DNA from: DASPFV01 sp035620975
GTDB taxonomy: Bacteria > Acidobacteriota > Vicinamibacteria > Vicinamibacterales > 2-12-FULL-66-21
DNA: 15,021 nt
Reading direction: 5' to 3'
NCBI GenBank assembly: GCA_035620975.1
Contig: DASPFV010000275.1
Coordinates: 1 to 15,021, forward strand
Below are positions 1 to 6,713 of the stretch, piece after piece. The translations under genes and the position numbers were made by a program. Within the stretch, counting starts at the first letter, position 1; the number at the start of each line of letters is the position of its first letter. The notes below the pieces were generated by a model. That model saw nothing but the letters and a program-made list of their open reading frames with translations, ran no database searches and was not told where the DNA came from.

Positions 1-48
1 CGACTCCGCCGGCTCTTCGATGACGCGGACGATGATTGGCGGCTGCAC
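1..48 (-). CDS. Start of an unidentified gene (partial, runs off the left edge)
   Basis: A GTG codon at 48-46 on the minus strand opens a frame that stays open to the window edge and reads MQPPIIVRVIEEPAES. A hydrophobic strand followed by a proline/glutamate turn looks like a real protein start. I have a faint memory of acidobacterial small membrane proteins that begin this way, but only 16 codons are visible, so no function is assigned. The five-G run a few bases upstream of the GTG could act as a ribosome binding site; it comes from the degenerate end of the heptamer array that follows pepA. The gap to the pepA stop is 71 bases on the same strand, so co-transcription with pepA is possible. 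The alternative is that this is simply non-coding flank. Confidence 0.4.
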   Translation of the reverse strand, partial: MQPPIIVRVIEEPAES

Positions 49-57
49 AACGACCCC

Positions 58-122
58 CGAACCCTGAACCTGAACCCCGGAAGCCTGAAGCCTAAAGCCT
101 GAAGCCTAAAGCCTGAAGCCTA
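58..122 (-). repeat. Heptamer tandem repeat after pepA
   Basis: Read on the minus strand, in the direction of pepA transcription, the sequence is TTCAGGC, TTTAGGC, TTCAGGC, TTTAGGC, TTCAGGC (exact units 83-117 on the plus strand, where they read gcctgaa/gcctaaa). It then decays through TTCCGGG and GTTCAGG to TTCGGGG near 58. The last unit on the pepA side includes the pepA stop codon (120-122). Two unit types alternate strictly, so the array can also be read as 2.5 copies of a 14-mer. It resembles the short tandemly repeated heptamers known from cyanobacterial and other genomes; what it does is unknown. Confidence 0.85.
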
Positions 123-1637
123 CTGCCATTCTGCGCTCGTAAAGGCCAGTTCCGCCAGCGTCCGGACGGCCACTCCCGTCGGCCCCTTCGTCTGCCAGGG
201 CTTGTTCTCGTCGGCCCACGCGGTGCCGGCGATGTCGAGGTGCGCCCAGGGCAGGCCGCCGGCGAATTCCTTGAGGAACATCGCCGCCGTGCAGGCGCCG
301 GCCGGACGTCCACCGGTGTTGGTCATGTCGGCCACTTCGCTGCGGAGCTGATCGGCGTAATCCTCGTAGAGGGGCATGGGCCAGCACCGGTCCCCGGCGG
401 CCTGCCCCGTCCGGCGGATCAGCTCCGTCCACGCCTCCGGCTGGCCGAAGAGGCCTGACGCCGCCTTGCCGAGGGCGATGACGCAGGCGCCGGTGAGGGT
501 TGCGACGTCCACCAGGTGCGTGGCGCCGAGCTCTTGCGCGTACCACAAGCCGTCGCCGAGGATGAGCCGGCCCTCCGCGTCAGTGTTCAGTACTTCCACC
601 GTCTTGCCGCCGGCCCCCGTCAGCACGTCGCCGGGCTTCATGGCCCGGCCTCCGGGCATGTTCTCGGTCGCCGGGATCACGCCGACGACGCGGACGTCTG
701 GCCGCAGCAGCGCGATGGCGCGCATGCCGCAGACGACTGCCGCGCCGCCCGCCATGTCGTCCTTCATCCGCTCCATCCCATCAGCGGGCTTGATCGAGAT
801 GCCTCCCGTGTCGAACGTAATCCCTTTCCCGACCAGCCCGAGCACGGGGCTGGCGGGCGCGCCGGGAGGCGCGTACCTGAGCACGATGACCCGGGGTGGC
901 TCGGCGCTTCCGCGCGAAACCCCAAGGAGCAGCCCCATGCCGAGCTTCGTGATGGCGTGCTCGTCCAGGATGTCGAATTCCAGCCCCACTTCCTGCGCAA
1001 TCGCGGCGGCCCGTGCCGCGAACTCGGTCGGCGTCAGCACGTTCGAAGGCTCGTTGCAGAGGTCGCGCGCGATGTTGGACGATTCGCCCAGGATGCGCCC
1101 GCGTTCGACCGCGGCCTGGAGCGCGGCCGCGTCGCCCGCGCCCGGGCGCGCGACGACCAGCAGCTCCGCCACGGGTGGTCCGGAGACCTCCTGGTTCTTG
1201 TACCGGTCGGGGCTGAATGCCGACAGCAGGAGCCCTTCGGCAGCCGCCTGCACGGACTTCGTGACGGCGACGTCGCCACGGACCAGGAGCGCGAGCCGCC
1301 CGATGCGCCGCTGGCGGGCAGCCAGGCCGACCATGGTTGCCACGCGACGGAGCCGCTCCGTCGAGAAGTCGGCCGACGGCCCGCATCCGACGAGCGCGAG
1401 CCTGGCGGCCCGCCACCCCTGGACCACGGGGGTGAGGAAGAGCTCGTGAGGCCGGCCCTGGATTTCACGCGTCTCCAGGGCTCTCGGAATGCTTCCGCCG
1501 CTCGCCGATCCCACGTCGGGCATCGCGGCCGCCAGGTCCTCGCCCTCGAACAGCGGGATCACCAGAAGATCGGTATCGACGAGCGCGGGTTCGGTGATGG
1601 CAAGCTCTATGGAAGCGGGAGCCTGGGACCGGGGCAT
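120..1637 (-). CDS. pepA: Leucyl aminopeptidase (peptidase M17, PepA)
   Basis: A cytosolic di-metal aminopeptidase that removes N-terminal residues, with leucine preferred in the family. The 505-residue length is normal for M17. Residues 1-165 form the N-terminal macro-like domain and about 180-505 the catalytic domain. The metal-binding set is complete: K271 and D276 in VGKGITFDTGG, catalytic K283 in SIKP, D294 in MKDDM, and D353/E355 with catalytic R357 in the signature NTDAEGRL. ATG at 1637 is chosen because a perfect TATAAT (1649-1644) ends six bases before it, so transcription should begin on or beside the A of the ATG; there is no Shine-Dalgarno sequence. The gene diverges from the exported protein at 1732. 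The stop codon lies inside a heptamer repeat. The assignment is secure; the leaderless mRNA is inferred. Confidence 0.97.
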   Translation of the reverse strand: MPRSQAPASIELAITEPALVDTDLLVIPLFEGEDLAAAMPDVGSASGGSIPRALETREIQGRPHELFLTPVVQGWRAARLALVGCGPSADFSTERLRRVATMVGLAARQRRIGRLALLVRGDVAVTKSVQAAAEGLLLSAFSPDRYKNQEVSGPPVAELLVVARPGAGDAAALQAAVERGRILGESSNIARDLCNEPSNVLTPTEFAARAAAIAQEVGLEFDILDEHAITKLGMGLLLGVSRGSAEPPRVIVLRYAPPGAPASPVLGLVGKGITFDTGGISIKPADGMERMKDDMAGGAAVVCGMRAIALLRPDVRVVGVIPATENMPGGRAMKPGDVLTGAGGKTVEVLNTDAEGRLILGDGLWYAQELGATHLVDVATLTGACVIALGKAASGLFGQPEAWTELIRRTGQAAGDRCWPMPLYEDYADQLRSEVADMTNTGGRPAGACTAAMFLKEFAGGLPWAHLDIAGTAWADENKPWQTKGPTGVAVRTLAELAFTSAEWQ

Positions 1638-1643
1638 CCGGCG

Positions 1644-1649
1644 ATTATA
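1644..1649 (-). promoter_or_regulatory. -10 box of pepA, leaderless
   Basis: A perfect TATAAT on the minus strand with six bases (CGCCGG) between it and the pepA ATG. Initiation seven bases downstream of the -10 box would fall at the start codon. No recognisable -35 hexamer is found 16-18 bases upstream. Confidence 0.6.
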
Positions 1650-1682
1650 AGGGGATTGCCTGCGGTCGGCCGGAACCGGACC

Positions 1683-1691
1683 TGTTACAAT
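1683..1691 (+). promoter_or_regulatory. Extended -10 promoter of the exported protein gene
   Basis: TGTTACAAT matches the extended -10 pattern TGnTATAAT with one mismatch. Transcription should start near 1698, giving a leader of about 34 bases that carries the AGGAG-like ribosome site at about 1720. A TTGCCT at 1656-1661 is too far away (24-base spacer) to serve as its -35. The box overlaps the upstream in-frame ATG at 1690, which therefore cannot be the start. Confidence 0.5.
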
Positions 1692-1731
1692 GGCCCTTCG
1701 GCCCTGCCACGTGCATCACAGGAGCGGAGCC

Positions 1732-2208
1732 ATGCAGATCCTCGGCGTTTTCCCGGGTTGCCGATTTCGCGTCATGGCGGTTGCGGCCGCGCTCGCGGCC
1801 TCGGGTGCCGCCCCTCTGGCGAACGAGAAGCCCAGCATCTCGATCAAGGCTTCTCCGTCGGTCGGCTTCTCGCCGGCGCGCATCGTCTTCACAGTGGACA
1901 TCAAGGGCGGCGCGAACGATTACGAAGAGTTCTACTGCGCCGCGGTCGAATGGGACATCACGACCGTAGCCGAGACGGTCGGCGGCGGGTTCGACGAGGG
2001 CCGCGCCGAGCAGCAGAACGACTGCGATCCGTACGAGCCGGGCAAGAGCGAGATTCGCCGCCGATACACGCGCGAACAGATCTTCCGTTCCGCCGGCGAG
2101 TACCGCGTGCAGTTCCGGCTCAAACAGAAGGACAAGGTGGTCGGCACCGGCCGCACCACGGTCCGGATCCGGCCTGGTCTCGGCGATCCCGGCGGGGACT
2201 GGCGGTAG
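1732..2208 (+). CDS. Small exported protein of unknown function
   Basis: A 158-residue protein. The start at 1732 has a clear ribosome site (AGGAG, 1720-1724), whereas an in-frame ATG at 1690 falls inside the promoter. Residues 1-30 look like a signal peptide: basic stretch CRFRV, hydrophobic MAVAAALAASGAAPLA, then a likely cleavage before NEKPS. The mature part (SISIKASPSVGFSPARIVFTV, then EYRVQFRLKQKDKVVGTGRTTVRIRP) has the alternating strand pattern and the SAGEYRV turn of PKD/immunoglobulin-like beta sandwiches, which suggests one such domain in the periplasm or at the cell surface. Two cysteines, in FYCAAVEW and NDCDPYE, could form a disulfide. The gene stands alone, divergent from pepA and convergent with the DUF4390-like gene. 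No specific function can be given. Confidence 0.85.
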   Translation: MQILGVFPGCRFRVMAVAAALAASGAAPLANEKPSISIKASPSVGFSPARIVFTVDIKGGANDYEEFYCAAVEWDITTVAETVGGGFDEGRAEQQNDCDPYEPGKSEIRRRYTREQIFRSAGEYRVQFRLKQKDKVVGTGRTTVRIRPGLGDPGGDWR

Positions 2209-2216
2209 GGGGGATA

Positions 2217-2237
2217 GGGCTCAGGGCTCAGGGCTTC
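2217..2237 (+). repeat. Short heptamer repeat between convergent genes
   Basis: Units gggctca, gggctca, gggcttc follow eight bases after the stop at 2208. Shifted, they read TCAGGGC, TCAGGGC, TTCGGGT, close to the TTCAGGC/TTTAGGC units found after pepA and in the same orientation relative to the gene they follow. The array fills half of the 42-base gap between two convergent genes. Confidence 0.7.
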
Positions 2238-2250
2238 GGGTACCGAGGCC

Positions 2251-2919
2251 TCAGCGCCGCATGTCGCGGCCCCGAAACCGATCGCTTCGCGCCTCGGTCG
2301 AGACGCTCTGCAGGTAATCGGTCACCTGCAGCACCGCCGTGAAGACCAGGCGTCCCATCGTGCCCAGGCTGATGTTGCCGTCGTGGCGCCCGAAGACCGC
2401 GGCACCGGTCTCCTCGATATCGCGCTCGGCGATCGTGCCGATCGTCGCGAGAATGCGCACATAGTAGCGCCCATCCTCGTCGAGCTCCCGGGCGGGCGCG
2501 ATCTCCACCCGAAGCGAGAGCGGATCGGGCAGCTGGGCCGCCGACACGATCGTCCCGACCGCATCCGACACGGCGACCTGGCTCGTGGTCGGGTCGCGGA
2601 CGATGCGGTAGACGGTCACGAGCGCGGGCCGCACCAGCTTGTCCCAGAGGGGGCGATCCTCCCAGATTTCGGCCTGGATGCGGACGTGGAGCGGGCTGCC
2701 CGACTGAAGCACCCGTCCGAGCGTTTCGGTGAGCAGGTCGGCCAGCTCGATTGAGGCGCGGACGCTCTCGCCGACGGTCCGGATCTCGCGGATCCGGGCC
2801 TCGAGCGCGAGCATGACGCGCGGGCACGTCAGCAGCAGGCACGCCACGATCGCGAGCCCGCCGGCGCGCATCGCTCGCGCGGGAGACGGGGGCCGGACGG
2901 GATCCACGCCTCCCCGCAT
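2251..2919 (-). CDS. Exported DUF4390-like protein
   Basis: A 222-residue protein. The ATG at 2919 shares its A with the TGA of the upstream Omp85 gene (TGATG), a strong sign of coupled translation; an ATG 16 codons later (2871, MRAGGLAIVACLLLTCPRVMLA) would give a shorter signal peptide. After the signal peptide come strands such as LEARIREIRTVGESVRASIELADLL, then HVRIQAEIWEDRPLWDKL, VTVYRIVRDPTTSQVAV, and near the C-terminus LGTMGRLVFTAVLQVTDYLQ. This order of an IEL strand, an E.W.DR.LWD segment and a long tail resembles DUF4390, a family of unknown function; I give that from memory with moderate trust. Tight coupling to an Omp85 protein suggests a role at the outer membrane, perhaps as a periplasmic partner. 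An overlapping frame at 2228-3031 has no protein-like features. Confidence 0.75.
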   Translation of the reverse strand: MRGGVDPVRPPSPARAMRAGGLAIVACLLLTCPRVMLALEARIREIRTVGESVRASIELADLLTETLGRVLQSGSPLHVRIQAEIWEDRPLWDKLVRPALVTVYRIVRDPTTSQVAVSDAVGTIVSAAQLPDPLSLRVEIAPARELDEDGRYYVRILATIGTIAERDIEETGAAVFGRHDGNISLGTMGRLVFTAVLQVTDYLQSVSTEARSDRFRGRDMRR

Positions 2920-4595
2920 CAGAACGTCGACCCCAGGCGGACGAGAACCTGCCTCGACTCCGGCACGTCGTCGGCCCTGAATCCGAATTCGACCCGGACC
3001 GGACCGGTCTGGAGTCCGATGCCGACGCCACGAAGCCAGTCCGTGCTGGACGAGTCGATGGGATCGTGAACGCGTCCCGCGTCGAAGAACAGGAGCGCCC
3101 TCAGGACGCCGCCCGCAGGGCCTTCCCACCGCCCCAGCAGGTCGAGCCGGTACTCGGCGTTGAAGAGGGTCATCCGCCCGCCGCGGGCTTCCTTGAACGC
3201 GTATCCGTGAACGCTGCCGATCCCGCCGAGCGCGAACTGCCGTTCCGGCGGCAGCTCCCCGTTCGAGAAGCCGAGGAGCGCGCGCGCGGCGAGGGACTGC
3301 CGCGGCGTGAGCGGCAGGTACCCACGCGCGTTCAACACGTGGCGGTCGTACTCGCGGTCCCCGCCCAGGCCGTGGCCCGCGATTTCCGTGGTCCAGTCGA
3401 CGCGCGCGCCGAAGCCCTGCCGCCTGGAGCCCCTGAACAGATCGTCGATCAGGTGCTGCGCGTAGTTGCGCGCCGGCGTGCCATCGGCGACACCGCGGGT
3501 GTCCCACGAGTACGCGAGCACCAGGGCCCTGATCCTGCCGGGCGGGATGGGCGCGTTCGGCCGGAACTCGTGGTCGTCGCGGAAGAACGCAAAATCGGTG
3601 GCGTTTTCGAGGCTCTCATGGCGATCCCACCGCATCGACGCGACCAGCTCGTGATTGGCGTGCGGCCTCAGGGCCGCGAACACCTGCGTGCCGCGACGCC
3701 TGTAATAGTCACGGAACGTGTTCCGGAACGTGAGCGCCACCACGCTCTGCTCGGTGGTGCTCAGACGCCAGAGATCGTCAGAGGCGGTCAGGTCGTGGAC
3801 CGTTGCTCCGGCCCACAGGCCGGGCCGTTCGAGCAGCTGCTGCTCGAACCCGGCGGAGTAGCCCGGTTCCTCACGCGCGAACTTGTAGGTGACATAGGCG
3901 TTGACGAAGGTGTGCGTGAAGCGCGTGGCATTGAACCGCGTCACGTCGATGGCCAGGGCCGGGGCAAAGCCATCGACCGGGCTGAAGAAGTCCTCGCGGC
4001 CTTCGGTGGTCACGCTGAAGCCCACGGCGACCGCACGGGTGTCGATCGGGACGACCAGAATCCGCCGTCCGTCCCGGGACACGAGATCGATGCCCGGCCG
4101 GTCGATGCGAAGCGCCCCCCCGGAGGCGTCCAGGAGGGGCTGGAGGCGTTCCCGCAGCTGGCGCGCGTTGTACAGATCGCCCGGGCGCACGCCCAGCTGC
4201 TCCCGGAACCGCGACGTCTGCGCCGCCGGGATGCCGGTGAACTCGATCTCGTCGATCCGGCCTTCGTCGACCTGGAGCGTCAGCCGGCCACTGGCCGCGT
4301 CATAGGCTCCCTCGACCGTCGCCGCCTCGTACCCACCTTTTCGATAGTGTCCCTGCAGCTCGGACGCCAGCTCTTCGGCCGACCCGCCCAGCGGTTCGCC
4401 GATCGTGAGGGCGAGCAGCCACAGCACGTCGTCGCGAGTGAAGACCGTGGCGCCTTCGAGGGTGAGGTGCTGGAGGACTCGAACCGGCTGGGTCGGGGTC
4501 TGGCCGAACGCGGGACCGGCGAGGAGCCCCAGCAGGAGGGCAGCGACGCCGGCCGCACGCACCCAGCCCGACGCCGCCGCTCGCAGGGTGCGCAT
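2919..4595 (-). CDS. Omp85/BamA-type outer-membrane protein with POTRA domains
   Basis: 558 residues from the chosen start. Residues 1-31 form a signal peptide (MRTLRAAASGW, hydrophobic VAALLLGLLAG, cleavage after AFG). Two POTRA-like repeats follow: about 38-114 (LQHLTLEGATVFTRDDVLWLL..GHYRKGGYEAATV) and 114-187 (IDEIEFTGIPAAQTSRFREQLGVRPGDLYNARQLRERL). The rest is a beta-barrel. Near the C-terminus, FALGGIGSVHGYAFKEARG matches the conserved loop region with the R/H-G-F/Y motif of Omp85 proteins, and the protein ends in phenylalanine, as usual for barrels. With two POTRAs rather than five it resembles FhaC/TamA-type or surface-lipoprotein-assembly members more than true BamA, so a translocation or insertion role is likely but the substrate is unknown. 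ATG 4649 (18 codons upstream) is an alternative start; neither has a clear ribosome site. It lies 86 bases after acetoacetyl-CoA synthetase with no promoter seen between. Confidence 0.9.
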   Translation of the reverse strand: MRTLRAAASGWVRAAGVAALLLGLLAGPAFGQTPTQPVRVLQHLTLEGATVFTRDDVLWLLALTIGEPLGGSAEELASELQGHYRKGGYEAATVEGAYDAASGRLTLQVDEGRIDEIEFTGIPAAQTSRFREQLGVRPGDLYNARQLRERLQPLLDASGGALRIDRPGIDLVSRDGRRILVVPIDTRAVAVGFSVTTEGREDFFSPVDGFAPALAIDVTRFNATRFTHTFVNAYVTYKFAREEPGYSAGFEQQLLERPGLWAGATVHDLTASDDLWRLSTTEQSVVALTFRNTFRDYYRRRGTQVFAALRPHANHELVASMRWDRHESLENATDFAFFRDDHEFRPNAPIPPGRIRALVLAYSWDTRGVADGTPARNYAQHLIDDLFRGSRRQGFGARVDWTTEIAGHGLGGDREYDRHVLNARGYLPLTPRQSLAARALLGFSNGELPPERQFALGGIGSVHGYAFKEARGGRMTLFNAEYRLDLLGRWEGPAGGVLRALLFFDAGRVHDPIDSSSTDWLRGVGIGLQTGPVRVEFGFRADDVPESRQVLVRLGSTF

Positions 4596-4681
4596 CAGGA
4601 CAGAGGACGTTCCACGGGGTGGCGCGGTTCCACCGTCCGTCCCGGCCATGTTCGGCCGCACGATGGCATCCGGCCGGCGGC

Positions 4682-6625
4682 TCAGGTCTGCAGCTCCGGT
4701 CTGTCCCGGAATTGCTCGAGGGCCTCGGGGTTGGCCAGCGCCTCGCGGTTCTTCACTTCGAGCCCGTGCACGACGTCGCGGACGGCGAGCTCGACGATCT
4801 TCCCGCTTCGCGTCCGCGGGATCTCCGTCACCTGGACGATCCGCGCGGGAACGTGCCGCGCCGTGGTGTTCCGGCGGATCCTGCTGCGGATGCGATCCTC
4901 CAGGTCCGGTGTCAACGTCTCCCCCTGCCGGAGCCGGACGAAGAGGACGACGCGCTGATCGTGCTCCCACTGCTGGCCTATCGCGAGGCTCTCGAGCACC
5001 TCCTCGAGCTGCTCGACCTGGCGGTAGATCTCGGCGGTCCCGATGCGGACGCCGCCAGGGTTGAGCACGGCATCGGACCGGCCGTAAATGATCATCCCAC
5101 CGTGCCCGGTGATCTCGACGAAGTCGCCATGCCACCAGACGCCCGGGAACCGTTCGAAGTAGGCCGCGTGATACTTCCGGCCGTCGGGATCGTTCCAGAA
5201 CCCCACCGGCATCGAAGGGAACGGCCGCGTGCAGACCAGCTCGCCCTTCGCGCCCCGTACGGACCTCCCCTCCTCGTCGTAGACGTCCACGGCCATTCCG
5301 AGACCGGGCGCCTGGATCTCTCCCCTCCAGACCGGCGCGGCGGGATTGCCGCCGACGAAGCAGCTGATGATGTCCGTGCCGCCCGAGATCGAAGCCAGGT
5401 GGACGTCCCGCTTGATGCGCTCGTACACGAAGTCGAAGCTCTCGGGCAGGAGCGGCGAGCCCGTCGACGTGATCGTGCGGACGCTGTCGAGCCGGTGCGT
5501 GTCAACGGGCGAGAGGCCGGCTTTCTGTACCGCATCTATGAACTTTGCAGACGTGCCGAAAAGCGTCATCTCCGTCTCGTCGGCGAAATCGAACAGCACG
5601 CGCCCCCCCTCGTGAAAGGGCGAACCGTCGTACTGGAGCAGCGTGGCCCCGGAGGCGAGCGCCGAGACCAGCCAGTTCCACATCATCCAGCCGCACGTCG
5701 TGAAGTAGAAGACGCGGTCGCCGGGGCGGATGTCGCAATGAAGTTGATGCTCTTTCAGGTGCTGGATGAGCGTCCCGCCGGCGCCGTGCACGATGCACTT
5801 GGGGACGCCGGTGGTGCCCGAGGAATAGAGGATGTAAAGGGGATGATCGAACGGCAGCCGGGTGAATTCGAGCGGCGGCGCCGGGGTCGCGAGGAACTCC
5901 GTCCACCGGCGCGCGCTGGCGAGCGATACCGGCGCATCGACCGCGGCATAGGGGAGGATCACGGTCTGCTCCACTGTCGGCAGGCCCCGGAGGATCTCCT
6001 CGAGCCGCCCGAGACAGACGTGCGTCTTCCCGCCGTAGAAGTAGCCGTCGACGGCCACCAGGACGCGCGGCGCGATCTGGCCGAACCGATCGAGCACGCC
6101 CTGCACGCCGAAATCCGGCGAACAGGAGGACCATACTGCCCCAATCGCGGACGCGCCGAGCGCGGCGATGATCGCTTCGGGCGTGTTGGCGACGTAGCCG
6201 GCCACGCGATCGCCGGGCCGGATGCCCGCCTGGCGGAGCGCTGCGGCGAAGGCCGCGACCGACTCGTACAGCTCCGCGAAGCTGAGCGTGCGCCGCACGC
6301 GGGTTTCTCCGTTGAAGACGAGCGCGGTGGCGGAATCCCGGCGGCGCAGCAGGTTCTCGGCGAAGTTCAGCCGGGCGTCGGGATAGAACCGGGCGCCCGG
6401 CATGCGGTCCGGGTTCTCGACGATCGGCGCGCCATGATCGCCCAGCACGCCGCACAGGTTCCACACCGAGATCCAGAAATCCTCCGGGCGCTCGATCGAG
6501 AAGCGATGGAGAGACTCGTAGTCGGGTAGCCGTACGGCGTAACGATCCTCGACCACGGCGCGGAACGTGGTAATTCGCGCGTCGGCAATACGCCCGGCCG
6601 AAGGTCTCCACATGGGGCCCGCCAT
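4682..6625 (-). CDS. aacS: Acetoacetyl-CoA synthetase (acetoacetate--CoA ligase)
   Basis: An ATP-dependent ligase of the ANL superfamily that activates acetoacetate to its CoA ester, feeding ketone bodies or polyhydroxybutyrate products into acetyl-CoA metabolism. The length of 647 residues fits the family (about 650), and the N-terminal FRAVVEDRYAVRLPDYESLHRFSIERPEDFW is typical. Motifs in order: WSSCSPDFG (165-173), ATP loop YSSGTTGVPK (267-276), FFTTCGWMMWNW-type segment YFTTCGWMMWNW (307-318), SISGGTD (412-418), WWHGD (497-501) and the catalytic lysine K609 in TRSGKI. The start at 6625 (MAGPMW) is preferred over upstream in-frame codons because TATAAT at 6643-6638 lies just upstream, leaving a leader of only about six bases. 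Butyryl- or propionyl-CoA synthetase are less likely given the N-terminal match. It heads a likely operon with the Omp85 gene. Confidence 0.93.
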   Translation of the reverse strand: MAGPMWRPSAGRIADARITTFRAVVEDRYAVRLPDYESLHRFSIERPEDFWISVWNLCGVLGDHGAPIVENPDRMPGARFYPDARLNFAENLLRRRDSATALVFNGETRVRRTLSFAELYESVAAFAAALRQAGIRPGDRVAGYVANTPEAIIAALGASAIGAVWSSCSPDFGVQGVLDRFGQIAPRVLVAVDGYFYGGKTHVCLGRLEEILRGLPTVEQTVILPYAAVDAPVSLASARRWTEFLATPAPPLEFTRLPFDHPLYILYSSGTTGVPKCIVHGAGGTLIQHLKEHQLHCDIRPGDRVFYFTTCGWMMWNWLVSALASGATLLQYDGSPFHEGGRVLFDFADETEMTLFGTSAKFIDAVQKAGLSPVDTHRLDSVRTITSTGSPLLPESFDFVYERIKRDVHLASISGGTDIISCFVGGNPAAPVWRGEIQAPGLGMAVDVYDEEGRSVRGAKGELVCTRPFPSMPVGFWNDPDGRKYHAAYFERFPGVWWHGDFVEITGHGGMIIYGRSDAVLNPGGVRIGTAEIYRQVEQLEEVLESLAIGQQWEHDQRVVLFVRLRQGETLTPDLEDRIRSRIRRNTTARHVPARIVQVTEIPRTRSGKIVELAVRDVVHGLEVKNREALANPEALEQFRDRPELQT

Positions 6626-6637
6626 CGTGCTGACCGG

Positions 6638-6643
6638 ATTATA
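6638..6643 (-). promoter_or_regulatory. -10 box of the acetoacetyl-CoA synthetase gene
   Basis: A perfect TATAAT on the minus strand, 12 bases before the ATG at 6625. The transcript should begin near 6631, leaving a leader of about six bases with no room for a ribosome site. No good -35 is seen. Confidence 0.6.
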
Positions 6644-6693
6644 GAGGTGTCGCGTGGCGCCCTGCCGCGTCCGGCTGCATGCGGCCGCGGCGG

Positions 6694-6699
6694 TATAAT
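6694..6699 (+). promoter_or_regulatory. -10 box of the kinase gene
   Basis: A perfect TATAAT 14 bases before the ATG at 6714. Transcription starting about seven bases downstream gives a leader of roughly eight bases with no Shine-Dalgarno sequence. No recognisable -35 is present at the normal distance. Confidence 0.6.
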
Positions 6700-6713
6700 C
6701 CGGTCCTGGTCTG

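Larger units (their letters stand above)
6632..6705. promoter_or_regulatory. Inverted repeat carrying both divergent -10 boxes
   Basis: GACCGGATTATA at 6632-6643 and its exact complement TATAATCCGGTC at 6694-6705 form 12-bp arms separated by 50 bases. Each arm holds the -10 box of one divergent gene followed by CCGGTC. The match may reflect a shared discriminator sequence, a common regulator site, or chance conservation of a favoured promoter start. Confidence 0.6.

Noticed and set aside
1..102. Plus-strand frame ending at 100-102 as the tail of a gene entering from the left
   Set aside because: The last part is just translated heptamer repeat, and the minus-strand reading gives a more natural protein start.
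58..122. The heptamer array as a CRISPR
   Set aside because: Units are seven bases with no spacers.
1656..1691. TTGCCT as -35 partner of TACAAT
   Set aside because: The spacer of 24 bases is too long; the extended TG motif explains the -10 better.
516..2342. A 608-codon plus-strand open frame
   Set aside because: Runs opposite pepA and then out of frame through the exported-protein gene; not protein-like.
3066..4958. A 630-codon plus-strand open frame
   Set aside because: Opposite the Omp85 gene and the end of acetoacetyl-CoA synthetase, crossing a gene boundary with no domain of its own.
4619..6529. A 636-codon plus-strand open frame
   Set aside because: Opposite acetoacetyl-CoA synthetase, which has all its motifs; no domain in the shadow.
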